Below, in pieces: positions 22,123 through 31,519 of a DNA stretch of 38,392 nucleotides. The stretch is from Bacillota bacterium (GTDB lineage: Bacteria > Bacillota > Clostridia > Oscillospirales > Acutalibacteraceae), in NCBI GenBank assembly GCA_021771115.1, contig JAETPP010000008.1, forward strand, positions 1-38,392, read 5' to 3'. The position numbers and the translations under genes are program-made. The notes beneath the pieces are model-generated. The model saw only the letters and a list, made by a program, of their open reading frames with translations. It had not been told where the DNA came from and did no database searches. Position 1 is the stretch's first letter. Every line of letters starts with the position of its first letter.

Positions 22123-22140
22123 AGTTAGCGTACTCTAACT
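22123..22140. promoter_or_regulatory. DtxR/IdeR-like box 3
   Basis: AGTTAG-N6-CTAACT, a perfect 6-6-6 palindrome 30 bases before the first ECF gene. A TTTACA (22113-22118) may be the -35, so the box would overlap the promoter. Confidence 0.7.
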
Positions 22141-22169
22141 GAACAATATAAAATTGGAGGTCGTTTATT

Positions 22170-22772
22170 ATGCGTAAAACAGATTCGAGGAAGCTGGAAA
22201 CAAGGGACTTTATATCGGTGGGCATCTTTTCGCTCATCTATGCTGTGGTGGCGTTTGTGATTGGCGGTGTTGCGCAGATGACGCCGGTCACCTTCCCGTT
22301 TATGCCAATGATCGTGGCGCTCTTTACGGGGACAGTTTTCATGCTCTATGTGGCAAAAATACCGAAGAAGGGAGCTCTCTCCATTCTCGGTGTAATCGAG
22401 GCGATTTTGCTGTTTGTTACGGGAATGTTCTGGATGATGTCCGTATTCTTCCTGGTTTTCGGCGTGATCGCGGATTTTATCTGCGCTTCCGCTGATTTCA
22501 GATCCTTTAAGAAAAACCTGGTTGCCTACTGCGTCATGGCGCTTGCGCCGATGGGGGCATATATTCCAATGGTTGTCATGCCCGCACAGTTTGATGCTTT
22601 TATGAAGAATAAAGGCGACTTCGCCTCCTTTGAAGGAGTGATTCATTCGATCGGGGCTACCTGGTGGGCGATCCCCGCAATGATTATCGGGACGATCGTC
22701 TGCGCGATCATCGGCGGACTGATTGGAAAGAAGCTTATGAAAAAACACTTTGAAAAAGCAGGGGTTGTATAA
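22170..22772 (+). CDS. MptD-type ECF transporter S component
   Basis: This 200-residue membrane protein has five or six helices. It starts with a cytoplasmic KLETRDFISVGIFSLIYAV segment and ends with a GGLIGKKLMKKHFEKAGVV tail. The beginning and the K-H-F-x-K-A-G-(V/I) ending are typical of the TIGR02185/MptD family of substrate-binding S components. The S component sits in the membrane and captures the substrate. The substrate of this family is not established; the context suggests a metallophore. The stop abuts the T gene. GGAGG lies 9 bases upstream. Confidence 0.85.
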   Translation: MRKTDSRKLETRDFISVGIFSLIYAVVAFVIGGVAQMTPVTFPFMPMIVALFTGTVFMLYVAKIPKKGALSILGVIEAILLFVTGMFWMMSVFFLVFGVIADFICASADFRSFKKNLVAYCVMALAPMGAYIPMVVMPAQFDAFMKNKGDFASFEGVIHSIGATWWAIPAMIIGTIVCAIIGGLIGKKLMKKHFEKAGVV

Positions 22773-23471
22773 ATGAGACTCGACCCACGGACGAAGCTTC
22801 TGATTCTCGCGGTCACAAGCGTTTCCGTTTTTATGAATAAAAGCATCGCGGTGGAGTGTGTGCTTGCGGGGATTCCGCTTGTACTTCTGAGCACTTCCGG
22901 CAATCTGAAAAGAATGCTGAAATACGCAGCTTTTTTTCTCATGCTTCTGCTGATCCAGCTTTTTATCGTACCGAGGCTGCCCGTGACTTTCGGCGGAATC
23001 GTCTATATGTTTGCAGTGTATATCCGCAAGCTTCTTCCCTGTTTTATGCTGGGCAGCTTTCTGATTGCAACGACAAGCGTAAGTAGATTTCTTGCGGCGA
23101 TCACAAAGCTCCGATTATCGAAAGGACTCACGATCGCTCTTGCCGTTACGCTCCGTTATTTCCCGACCATGAGAGAAGAGTGGGCCTCCATACGGGATGC
23201 CATGGCGCTGCGAGGGATATCAGCGTCCGCGGCTGGGCTGATTAGCCATCCTATACAGACGATGGAGCATGTCTATGTTCCCCTGCTTGTTTCTGCTTCC
23301 AGAATTTCGGACGAGATTACGCAGGCAGCGATTACAAGAGGCATTGAGCACACAGGTGAAAGAAGCTGTATAGAGGAAATCGCGTTTTCGTTTGCTGATT
23401 TGCTGGTGGTAATTGCTTACGCGGCGGTCGTTGCCGGCATGGTATACGCGGGCATGAAAGGGGTGTTTTGA
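22773..23471 (+). CDS. ECF transporter T component (CbiQ/EcfT type)
   Basis: This 232-residue membrane protein contains LDPRTKLLILAVTSV at the start, a series of helices, and the EcfT coupling region with RYFPTMREEWASIRDAMALRGI and the following LVSASRISDEITQAAITRGIE. In EcfT these Ala-Arg-Gly-rich segments dock on the two ATPases. It is encoded immediately after its S component and ends with a 3-base gap before the ATPase start at 23474, so the genes are coupled. Confidence 0.92.
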   Translation: MRLDPRTKLLILAVTSVSVFMNKSIAVECVLAGIPLVLLSTSGNLKRMLKYAAFFLMLLLIQLFIVPRLPVTFGGIVYMFAVYIRKLLPCFMLGSFLIATTSVSRFLAAITKLRLSKGLTIALAVTLRYFPTMREEWASIRDAMALRGISASAAGLISHPIQTMEHVYVPLLVSASRISDEITQAAITRGIEHTGERSCIEEIAFSFADLLVVIAYAAVVAGMVYAGMKGVF

Positions 23472-23473
23472 TT

Positions 23474-24928
23474 ATGATATCGTTTCAAAATGTCTCCTTT
23501 ACATACGCTGAAAGCGGGAACGGCGGAGTCCTTGATTTGAACCTTATTGTTCGGCCCGGCGAATGCGTGCTGCTTTGCGGGCCGTCCGGATGTGGAAAAA
23601 CAACGGTTACACGGCTCGCAAACGGACTGATTCCCCATTTCTTCCACGGCAATCTTTCGGGGCAGGTGAACGTAAACGGTATGGATACCCGGGAGACAGA
23701 GATTGCTGCGCTATCGGATGCGGTAGGGACGGTTTTTCAGAATCCTCGAACGCAGTTTTTCAATACGGATACGGACAGCGAGATCGTGTTTGGGCTTGAA
23801 AATCGGGGCATTCCGCGAGAGACTCTGCGCTCCCGATTAGATGAACTTACGGAGGAGCTGCATCTTAGCGAGCTCCGGGGTCGAAATATCTTTGAACTGT
23901 CCGGCGGCGAGAAGCAGAAGATCGCGTTTTCCAGCGTGTATGCTTCGGCTCCTGATGTCCTTGTGTTTGACGAGCCATCATCCAATCTCGACATGAAGGC
24001 CATCGGAGAATTGGCTGATTTGATCCAACGGGCGAAAATATCAGGAAAGACCATTCTGATCGCAGAGCACCGCATCTGGTATCTGATGGACATCGTGGAT
24101 CGCGTCGTTTATATGCAGGATGGCCGGATTGCATCGGACATGGAGGCTTCAGCGTTCAAGGCGCTGCCTGAAGCGGATATTCGCAGAATGGGACTGCGTG
24201 TCAGAGATCTGTCGGTATCCGAATCGGGCAGTGTGAAAACAATCGCTGCCGATGGATTGCTTTCCGTTCAGAAAATCAGCGTCCGTCTTGGCGGTCGGAG
24301 TGTATTGAATAATCTCTCTTTTCAGGCAAGCCGCGGAGAAATCATCGCCATTGCGGGCGTCAACGGCGCCGGGAAATCGACCCTCGCCAGAATGCTCTGC
24401 GGATTGCAAAAGAACAGCTCCGGCACTGTTTTGTGGTCTGGAAAACCGATGAGCCGGCGGTTGAGACGGAAAAAGGCATACATGGTCATGCAGGATGTGG
24501 GACACCAGCTCTTTACCGACAGCGTGGCGGCAGAATGCACGCTTGGCATAAAAGCTCCGAGCAAAGACGAGATTGACCGCACATTAGAAAAGGTGGATCT
24601 GCTGGCGTATAAGGAACGGCATCCCTTGTCTCTTTCCGGCGGGCAGATGCAGCGCCTTGCGGTTGTGGTGAGCGACATCTGCGGAAAGGAGCTGTTGGTG
24701 TTCGATGAGCCTACCAGCGGACTGGATCTGAAAAGCATGGAAGAGGTCGGCACCTTGACACGAAGCCTTGCGATGCAAGGCAAGGTGCTTTTGATCATCA
24801 CACATGATATTGAGTTTATGATTCGGATTTGTACAAGAATACTGTTCATCCGGGACGGAGAAATCGTGAAGGATCTTTCCGGTGGGCAGAAAGAAAAGAT
24901 TTTAAAACTATTGCGAGGTGAGGAATGA
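23474..24928 (+). CDS. ECF transporter ATPase, two fused ABC domains
   Basis: This 484-residue protein carries two complete ABC domains. Domain 1 has Walker A GPSGCGKTT and signature LSGGEKQKIAF with Walker B VLVFDEPSSNLD. Domain 2 has GVNGAGKST, LSGGQMQRLAV and LLVFDEPTSGLD. A fused pair replaces the separate EcfA1 and EcfA2 subunits. ATP hydrolysis powers the S-T complex. The start at 23474 has AAAGGGG upstream; TTG 23468 is possible. The stop overlaps the next ABC gene. Confidence 0.93.
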   Translation: MISFQNVSFTYAESGNGGVLDLNLIVRPGECVLLCGPSGCGKTTVTRLANGLIPHFFHGNLSGQVNVNGMDTRETEIAALSDAVGTVFQNPRTQFFNTDTDSEIVFGLENRGIPRETLRSRLDELTEELHLSELRGRNIFELSGGEKQKIAFSSVYASAPDVLVFDEPSSNLDMKAIGELADLIQRAKISGKTILIAEHRIWYLMDIVDRVVYMQDGRIASDMEASAFKALPEADIRRMGLRVRDLSVSESGSVKTIAADGLLSVQKISVRLGGRSVLNNLSFQASRGEIIAIAGVNGAGKSTLARMLCGLQKNSSGTVLWSGKPMSRRLRRKKAYMVMQDVGHQLFTDSVAAECTLGIKAPSKDEIDRTLEKVDLLAYKERHPLSLSGGQMQRLAVVVSDICGKELLVFDEPTSGLDLKSMEEVGTLTRSLAMQGKVLLIITHDIEFMIRICTRILFIRDGEIVKDLSGGQKEKILKLLRGEE

Positions 24929-26679
24929 TGGCGGAAAAAGAAAGTTCGGCGATGACAATTCTGATGGATTTTGCGAAGCCGTGCAAAGGGAAACTGATCG
25001 GCTCCGTCGTACTTGCGGTTTTGGGGGCGCTTTGCGGCATGATCCCCTACATTGCGGTGTCCCGCGGGATCATTATGATCTGCCACGAAGACTATGCTTT
25101 CAGCAAGTTGGCGTTTTTGGCATTGATTGCTCTTGCGGGCTATCTCGGGCAGGTGTGGTTCGGAACTTTTTCTACAATGAAAAGCCATGAGTCAGCCTTT
25201 ATCATTCTGCGGAATATCCGCATGGCGATAACAGAGAAGCTCTCCCGTGTCCCCATGGGAACGATCCTTGATACGCCGTCCGGAAAATTCAAAACGATCA
25301 TCGTGGACACCGTGGAAAAGCTGGAGCTTCCGCTGGCGCATATGGTGCCGGAGCTCACTGCCAACATCCTAATCCCAATTCTAATGCTCGTTTACCTCTT
25401 TAGCCTTGATTGGAGACTCGCTCTGATCTCTCTTGTGACGATTCCGGTGGGCGCCTTCTGCTATATGGGGATGATGAAGGATTACGAGAAGAGATATGCC
25501 AGAGTACTTGCCGCCGGGAAAAACATGGATGCCGCAACGGTGGAATACATCGGCGGCATCGAAGTGGTGAAGACGTTCAATCAGGGTGAACGCTCATATA
25601 AAAAATACGCCGACGCTGTGGCGGAAAACGAGACATCCAAAGCGACATGGTTTAAGCAGACCAACGGCTACTATGTGATGGGGCTTTCCATCCTGACGGC
25701 AACGCTTGTGGGCGTGCTGCCCTTGGGGAGCTGGCTCTTTATAAACGGAAGGGTCGAGGCGGGTACGCTGATTACCTGCATCATTCTCGCCCTTGGACTC
25801 GTAAAACCACTGATTCAGGCATTGCAGTACACCGACAGCCTGGCCATGGTGGATTCCACCGTAAAAGAGGTAGGGAATCTTCTGGATGAGCCGGAGCTTG
25901 TGCGGCCGACCGAGAGAGCTGTCCTTGCGGACGCCGACGTATCCTTTGATCATGTTACCTTCCGATACAAAGAGACGGAGGTTTTGCATGGAATTTCCTT
26001 TGACTGCGCAAAAAACGGTATGACGGCCATTGTGGGTCCCTCCGGCTCCGGTAAATCTACCATTGCGCGGCTCATCGCCTCCTTCTGGGAGGCGGAGAGC
26101 GGCGGCGTCCGTATTGGCGGCGTGGATGTGCGGAACATCCCTCTTCCTCAGATAATGGAGCTTGTCTCATATGTATCACAGGATAACTTCCTGTTCCACC
26201 TGTCTATCCGGGAAAACATTCGTATCGGAAAACCGGAGGCCACAGACGCAGAGATCGAAGCAGCGGCAAAAAAAGCGAGCTGTCACGATTTCATCGCCGC
26301 TCTGCCGGAGGGCTATGATACGCTGGCGGGCGATGCAGGAAGCCACCTCTCCGGCGGAGAACGGCAGCGTATCGCCATTGCAAGGGCAATCCTAAAGAAT
26401 AGCCCGATCGTGGTGCTGGATGAAGCCACGGCATTTACCGATCCTGAAAATGAGGCTGTTATTCAAGCATCTATTGCAGGGCTTGTAGCAGGAAAAACTT
26501 TGATCGTCATTGCGCACCGGCTGTCTACCATTACAAAAGCAGATAAGATCCTTGTCGTGGATAAAGGAAATATCGCCGCGGAAGGAACTCATGAGGAGCT
26601 TCTTAAAACAAGCAATCTATACAAGGAATTGTGGAAAGCCCATATGCAGGGCAAGGATACCGCAGAGGAGGTGGCGTGA
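24925..26679 (+). CDS. ABC half-transporter, YbtP/IrtA-like
   Basis: This 584-residue protein has six membrane helices in a type IV (exporter-fold) domain (about 15-310), then one ABC domain with Walker A GPSGSGKST, signature LSGGERQRIA, Walker B IVVLDEATAF and the H-loop IAHRLST. It overlaps the ECF ATPase by 4 bases and the next half-transporter by one base, so the two half-transporters are a heterodimer. Pairs of this layout (YbtP/YbtQ, IrtA/IrtB) import ferric siderophores in spite of the exporter fold. The assignment to import rests on context and on the similar DEATAF-T-DPENE signature; an export role cannot be ruled out. ATG 24925 or 24928 may be the start. Confidence 0.85.
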   Translation: MMAEKESSAMTILMDFAKPCKGKLIGSVVLAVLGALCGMIPYIAVSRGIIMICHEDYAFSKLAFLALIALAGYLGQVWFGTFSTMKSHESAFIILRNIRMAITEKLSRVPMGTILDTPSGKFKTIIVDTVEKLELPLAHMVPELTANILIPILMLVYLFSLDWRLALISLVTIPVGAFCYMGMMKDYEKRYARVLAAGKNMDAATVEYIGGIEVVKTFNQGERSYKKYADAVAENETSKATWFKQTNGYYVMGLSILTATLVGVLPLGSWLFINGRVEAGTLITCIILALGLVKPLIQALQYTDSLAMVDSTVKEVGNLLDEPELVRPTERAVLADADVSFDHVTFRYKETEVLHGISFDCAKNGMTAIVGPSGSGKSTIARLIASFWEAESGGVRIGGVDVRNIPLPQIMELVSYVSQDNFLFHLSIRENIRIGKPEATDAEIEAAAKKASCHDFIAALPEGYDTLAGDAGSHLSGGERQRIAIARAILKNSPIVVLDEATAFTDPENEAVIQASIAGLVAGKTLIVIAHRLSTITKADKILVVDKGNIAAEGTHEELLKTSNLYKELWKAHMQGKDTAEEVA

Positions 26680-28442
26680 TGATAAGGTTATTTCAAAGAC
26701 TTTTGTTGTTCTCGGGCTTACAGAAGAAGCGTCTTATCCGCTCTTTCCTTGCATACCTTGTCAGCTCGTTCTTTGAGATGATCCCAATCATGGCCATTCT
26801 AACGGTGCTCACAGGAATCCTGAAGCAGCTTTCCGGCGATGTTATGCCTGAAAGTACGATCTGGATTTCGCTTGGCATCATGATTGTTTCCATTGTAGGG
26901 CGAATTGTATTTGTCAATCTCTCTGCCAATGCCAGAACTCTTGGCAGCTTCGCGTTCGGGTCGGAAAAACGCATGGAGATCGGCGAACGCCTGAAAAGGG
27001 CGCCTATGGGCTATTTCAACGAAAACAGGCTCGGGGATATCACTGCGGCGGTGACGACCACCCTTGGCGATCTGGAGCAGTTGTCCGTTACCATCATGGA
27101 AAATGTGGCGGGCGGGTTTATCCACGCCATCGTGATTGGCGTTTGGCTTATGATCTATGAGTGGCGGATTGGGCTGATCTCTTTGGCCGGGCTTGCCGTG
27201 GCGCTCATTGTTTATTCGTTTATCGGCAAGGTCGGAAGGAGATACGCACCCCGCCGTCAGGCCGCCCAGGCTGGTCTGGTCACTGCCGTTTTGGAATATG
27301 TGCAGGGCATGGGCGTAGTCAAGGCGTTTGGGCTGGCGGAACGCACCGGAAAAGCAGTTGACGCCGCAATTGAGGAAAGCAGAGAGGCAAATATCATGCT
27401 TGAAAAGGCGTTTTCCAAAATGACGGCGCTCTATCAGACGGTGTTCAAGCTCGCACGGGCGGCTATTCTGGTTTTTGCGCCCTATCTTCTGGCAGGAGGA
27501 AGCATTACGCCGGAGAAGTGCCTGCTGCTTCTTGTGTCCAGCTTCATGATCTATGCCGCCGTGGAGGTGGCGGGCAGTATGTCCTCCATTGCCCGCGCGG
27601 TGGAGGCTTCCCTGGATCGGCTGGATAACATCATGGACATTCCATCCCTGGACGAAAACGGGGCTGATCTTGTGCCGAAAAATTTCAATATCGAAGTGAA
27701 GAATATGTCCTTTGGATACGGGGAAAAGGAGGTATTACATCAAATCAGCTTAAGCGTACCCCAGGGAAGCTCCTGCGCCATTGTTGGTCCCTCCGGCGCC
27801 GGAAAAACCACGCTGATCGGTCTGATTGCCCGTTTCTGGGATGTGAAGGAAGGACAGATCACGCTCGGCGGCCGGGATGTGCGGGAATATACCAGCGGCA
27901 GCCTTCTAAAGAATTTCGCCATCGTATTTCAGAATGTGTATCTCTTTGAGGATACCGTCGAGAACAATATCCGGTTTGGCAGACCGGACGCAAGCGAGGA
28001 TGAAATCATAGCGGTCGCAAAGAAAGCCTGCTGCCATGACTTTATCATGACGCTGCCCGACGGTTATCAGACAAAGATCGGCGAAGGCGGCTCCAGCCTC
28101 TCCGGCGGAGAAAAGCAGCGAATCTCCATTGCAAGGGCAATTCTGAAGGACGCACCCATCGTCATTTTGGATGAAGCTACAGCCAGTGTGGATCCCGAAA
28201 ACGAGCAGGAGCTGCAAAAGGCCCTCCGGGAGCTGACAAAAGGCAAAACGATCCTGATGATTGCCCACCGTCTGTCCACCGTGCGCACGGCAGATCAAAT
28301 CATCGTGCTGGAAAGCGGCAGGATCGTTCAACGCGGAAACCATGAGGAGCTGATGCGCGAAGACGGCCTGTACAGGCGCTTTGTGGGAATGCGCAGCCAG
28401 GCAATCGGCTGGACGCTGAAAGGCGGGAAAGCACATGGATAG
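26679..28442 (+). CDS. ABC half-transporter, YbtQ/IrtB-like
   Basis: This 587-residue partner has six membrane helices and one ABC domain with GPSGAGKTT, LSGGEKQRIS, IVILDEATASVDPENE and MIAHRLST. The membrane domain contains GYFNENRLGDITAAVTTT, a typical exporter-fold coupling segment. The start at 26679 (TGATG overlap with the previous stop) is preferred because an extension to 26631 lies inside the previous gene. Both subunits have intact catalytic motifs, so both sites should hydrolyse ATP. It overlaps the next gene by 8 bases. Confidence 0.85.
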   Translation: MIRLFQRLLLFSGLQKKRLIRSFLAYLVSSFFEMIPIMAILTVLTGILKQLSGDVMPESTIWISLGIMIVSIVGRIVFVNLSANARTLGSFAFGSEKRMEIGERLKRAPMGYFNENRLGDITAAVTTTLGDLEQLSVTIMENVAGGFIHAIVIGVWLMIYEWRIGLISLAGLAVALIVYSFIGKVGRRYAPRRQAAQAGLVTAVLEYVQGMGVVKAFGLAERTGKAVDAAIEESREANIMLEKAFSKMTALYQTVFKLARAAILVFAPYLLAGGSITPEKCLLLLVSSFMIYAAVEVAGSMSSIARAVEASLDRLDNIMDIPSLDENGADLVPKNFNIEVKNMSFGYGEKEVLHQISLSVPQGSSCAIVGPSGAGKTTLIGLIARFWDVKEGQITLGGRDVREYTSGSLLKNFAIVFQNVYLFEDTVENNIRFGRPDASEDEIIAVAKKACCHDFIMTLPDGYQTKIGEGGSSLSGGEKQRISIARAILKDAPIVILDEATASVDPENEQELQKALRELTKGKTILMIAHRLSTVRTADQIIVLESGRIVQRGNHEELMREDGLYRRFVGMRSQAIGWTLKGGKAHG

Positions 28443-29046
28443 AAGGTTAGACAAAAGATACTTGACCGGAGCGGTATCTGCAATGGAAAAACGCTATGGC
28501 GCGGAAAAGACAGACGCGATCATAGAAGATGCATGGCGGCGTTATGCGGAAATCGTGGATGAAAACGCCGACGAGCCGAAAAAGATGTATATGCATACGC
28601 GGAAACGCATCTATCCTGCCATCGCCGCCTTTGACGCCATGACGGGCAACGGAATCTCCCGTGAGGAAGCGGCGGCTTTTTTGAATAGATATTATGAAAA
28701 GCGCGCAGCAGGCGTTGGTTCAAAAATTCGAGGGGCAATGAGAATACCGGGTCTGTATAAGCTGGTTCCGAAGTTCTTTGCCAAAATGACAAAAAGCTCC
28801 TTCGGAGAGGACTGCGGTTTTCGGGCTAATTGGATACGAACGGAGCAAGAGGAAATGTGCTTCGACATGCTGGCCTGCCCCTATCAGGATACCTGTGTGA
28901 AATACGGCTGCCCGGAGATTGTGGCCGGCTTTTGCCGCGCGGATGACGAGGCCTACGGGCATATGCATCCAAAGCTCAAATGGGGACGGACAAAGACGCT
29001 CGGGCAGGGCGGAGACTGCTGTGATTTCAGACTGACGATAGAGTAA
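28435..29046 (+). CDS. Second ATC-hydrolase-family protein
   Basis: This 203-residue protein carries the same C-terminal signature as the gene at 18905: C148-P, a C154/C159 pair, GFC167-R-A-D170, R185-T-K-T-L-G, and C195-C196-D197-F. The N-terminal half is a charged helical region with FGEDCGFRANW. This is the ATC (L-2-amino-thiazoline-4-carboxylate) hydrolase family; the match to R-T-x-T-L-x-x-G-G-x-x-C-D-F is closer than in the first copy. It begins inside the end of the second half-transporter, so it is made together with the importer. A role in opening a thiazoline ring of an imported ligand would fit. The enzyme activity is not demonstrated. Confidence 0.75.
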   Translation: MDRRLDKRYLTGAVSAMEKRYGAEKTDAIIEDAWRRYAEIVDENADEPKKMYMHTRKRIYPAIAAFDAMTGNGISREEAAAFLNRYYEKRAAGVGSKIRGAMRIPGLYKLVPKFFAKMTKSSFGEDCGFRANWIRTEQEEMCFDMLACPYQDTCVKYGCPEIVAGFCRADDEAYGHMHPKLKWGRTKTLGQGGDCCDFRLTIE

Positions 29047-29053
29047 TGACCCT

Positions 29054-30889
29054 ATGGAAAGACTGATGAGATACAAGACCCTCCAATGCTTTCTTGCGGT
29101 GCTGATTATGATTGCGTTCCTCGCTCCTGCTGCATATGCATCCGGTGCACCAGACGCATATGAGGCAAGCGCAAACGCTGTTTCCGAAAAATATATTGGC
29201 AAAACAGTTCCGGGCGCGTGTGTCGTAATTTCGGAGCATGACAATACGGTATTTGCGAAGGGGTATGGCTTTGCTGATTTAGAGAACAATACGGCCATGG
29301 ACCCGGAGACCACGGTTTTTGAATGGGGTTCCATATCAAAGACCTTTGTGTGGGTCAGCGTGATGCAGCTTGTTGAGGATAGGAAAATCGATCTGGAAAC
29401 GGATATCCGCACCTATCTGCCGGACGGCTTTTTGAAAAATCTGCGATTCGCTGAGTCGGTTACTTTACTTCACCTGATGAATCATACAGCAGGATTTGAG
29501 GAAGAACTGCTGGATTTGCGCTATTACAGCGCGAGTGAGGAAATTCCCTTCAAAGAAGTACTATCTGCGCACCAGCCCAAGCAGGTCTATCCGCCGGGAA
29601 CCGTCAGCGCCTATTCCAATTACGGCGCGGCACTTGCAGCGTTGATCGTGGAGGAAGCCAGCGGCCAAAGCTATAAGGATTATATCAAAGAACATATTCT
29701 TTTGCCTCTGGGTATGACGCATTCCTCTGTCGGTCCTTTTTGGATGGATGTGGGCGGACTCCTTGATCACAAGGCGAAGGGTTATTCTTATACCGGAAAA
29801 GGATTTCGGCGGGAGGATGAGATGCACCTCCGCATGTATCCTGCAGGAGCCATGAATGGCACAGCCGCAGACCTGCTTCTGTTTGCCGAGTGGCTGGCAA
29901 AGGCGCCAGGAGAGGAGACACGACTCTTCAAAAGCCCGGAAACAAAGGAGCGGTTGTTTAAAGAGACATGGTGTTCCTATGGGGCAAACGCCGGACTTTC
30001 TCATGGCTTCTGGCAGTATGCGAATCATCCCGGAATACTCGGGCATGAGGGTGGGACCTATGGCTTCAAGACGCAGTTTTGGGTGGAACCGGAAGCTGAA
30101 CGTGCAATCCTAATCCTGACCAATGTGATGGAAACGGATTACTGCTCCGCCATCATGGAGGCAGTCATCGAGCAGAATGCGCGACCGCCGAAGCAGGAAG
30201 TAGGGTCACAGGACCTTTCTATGCTATTTGGCGACTATCTTCCGGCACGATCCGCATGGTCATATGTAGGCAAGATACAGGCGCGAATGCAAATAATCCA
30301 AATCTCAAAAGAGGGAGAAGAAAATCTCCGACTGAAAATACCTCTTGCCGATAAGGATTTACTGTACGAGCCTGTGGGAGAATATCAGTTCTACTGTGCC
30401 GAGGCGATCCCGGAGGAAAGAAGCCTTGCTTTCTCTGTATCGGACGGTAGGGTGACGAGCATGACGTTCCGACTGGCTCATGACTATGTTCCCGCAGGAC
30501 CTCTAAACGGCTTTGCCGGCAGCTTTCTGTCATTGGGAAGTTATATCCTGCTGACACTCCTGTGGCTTGCCATTTTGATCGTATTGGGCGCAAAGATCGT
30601 TTGCAAACGCAGCTCTTTTCAATGGCAAAGGATTATACTTCCCATATGTGGGTTCATTCTTGGTGCGGTGGGGATTGCCGGAATGCTTCATTGGTTTTCT
30701 CTTTACACAATTATTCCGACGGAGCTGAACATAGTAGCAGGTATAGGAATTGCAGCGGCCATCTGCGGGGTTTTCACGGGGTTCAGCTATGTTGTAAAGA
30801 GAAAAACCAGAGCATCGGTACTTACGATTATTTTATTTGCATTGCAAATTATATCTGCGTGGATGCTCGGATTCTTAACAGTAGTATAA
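29054..30889 (+). CDS. Class C beta-lactamase-fold serine hydrolase with C-terminal membrane helices
   Basis: This 611-residue protein has a signal peptide (about 1-29), then a penicillin-binding/beta-lactamase domain (about 35-370) with the SxxK motif S93-I-S-K96, the second motif Y187-S-N189 and an HEGGTYG motif near residue 335 in place of KTG. A beta-rich stretch follows and then four to five C-terminal membrane helices. Such proteins include esterases, D-aminopeptidases and penicillin-recognising hydrolases. It acts outside the membrane. It lies 7 bases after the ATC-hydrolase-like gene, so it belongs to the transporter operon and could process the imported compound before uptake. The substrate is unknown. 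Confidence 0.85.
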   Translation: MERLMRYKTLQCFLAVLIMIAFLAPAAYASGAPDAYEASANAVSEKYIGKTVPGACVVISEHDNTVFAKGYGFADLENNTAMDPETTVFEWGSISKTFVWVSVMQLVEDRKIDLETDIRTYLPDGFLKNLRFAESVTLLHLMNHTAGFEEELLDLRYYSASEEIPFKEVLSAHQPKQVYPPGTVSAYSNYGAALAALIVEEASGQSYKDYIKEHILLPLGMTHSSVGPFWMDVGGLLDHKAKGYSYTGKGFRREDEMHLRMYPAGAMNGTAADLLLFAEWLAKAPGEETRLFKSPETKERLFKETWCSYGANAGLSHGFWQYANHPGILGHEGGTYGFKTQFWVEPEAERAILILTNVMETDYCSAIMEAVIEQNARPPKQEVGSQDLSMLFGDYLPARSAWSYVGKIQARMQIIQISKEGEENLRLKIPLADKDLLYEPVGEYQFYCAEAIPEERSLAFSVSDGRVTSMTFRLAHDYVPAGPLNGFAGSFLSLGSYILLTLLWLAILIVLGAKIVCKRSSFQWQRIILPICGFILGAVGIAGMLHWFSLYTIIPTELNIVAGIGIAAAICGVFTGFSYVVKRKTRASVLTIILFALQIISAWMLGFLTVV

Positions 30890-30916
30890 ATTAACAGAAA
30901 ACGGAGGAATGGATTT

Positions 30917-31519
30917 ATGGACGAAAAGAAAAAGTGGACGGTTAAGGATGTTATTACAACGGTGCTGCTTTCGGCGGTGCTGATCGTCATCCAGCTCGTC
31001 GTCAATATGGTCTGCATGGCCAACGACTTTGTCAGCATGGTGCTGTCGGTGGGGATCACCATGTTCCTCTGCGCGCCGGTCTATATGCTCATGGTCAGCC
31101 GGATCGGCAAGCGGTTTGTGACGCTGATCTATATGACGCTGCTTGGCGTGATTTTTCTCCTGATGGGCAACTGGTTTTTGCTCCCCTACTTTATCGTCAC
31201 GGGCGTCATCTGCGAGGTGATTCTCTGGAAGGAAGGCTCCTGCCAAAAACCGAAACGGCTGACTGCCGCCTGGACGGCGGCGAGCCTGCTGTACAACGGG
31301 GGCAATCTGCTGCCCATCTGGTTTTTCTGGGACACCTACTATGATTTTGCGCTGGCAAGCGGCATGGAGCAGAGCTATATCGATTCCTATGTGCGTTACT
31401 ACACCTCTCCCGGCTGGCTGGCCTTTATTCTGCTGTTCACGACGCTGATGGGCTTTTTAGGCTGCATGGTGGGCAGTCGGCTGATCCGCAGGCATTTTAA
31501 GAAGGCCGGCGTTCTATGA
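30917..31519 (+). CDS. Second MptD-type ECF S component
   Basis: This 200-residue membrane protein has about six helices. It begins with KWTVKDVITTVLLSAV and ends with SRLIRRHFKKAGVL, the same family pattern as the S component at 22170 (TIGR02185/MptD). Identity between the two is low apart from these ends, so the substrates may differ. GGAGG precedes the start, and the stop overlaps the T gene by 4 bases (ATGA). Its module has higher GC than the first one. Confidence 0.83.
   Translation: MDEKKKWTVKDVITTVLLSAVLIVIQLVVNMVCMANDFVSMVLSVGITMFLCAPVYMLMVSRIGKRFVTLIYMTLLGVIFLLMGNWFLLPYFIVTGVICEVILWKEGSCQKPKRLTAAWTAASLLYNGGNLLPIWFFWDTYYDFALASGMEQSYIDSYVRYYTSPGWLAFILLFTTLMGFLGCMVGSRLIRRHFKKAGVL

Noticed and set aside
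24925-28442. Multidrug or bacteriocin exporter
   Set aside because: Not excluded by fold, but the coupling to ECF modules, DtxR-like boxes and the thiazoline-hydrolase family favours a metallophore importer.
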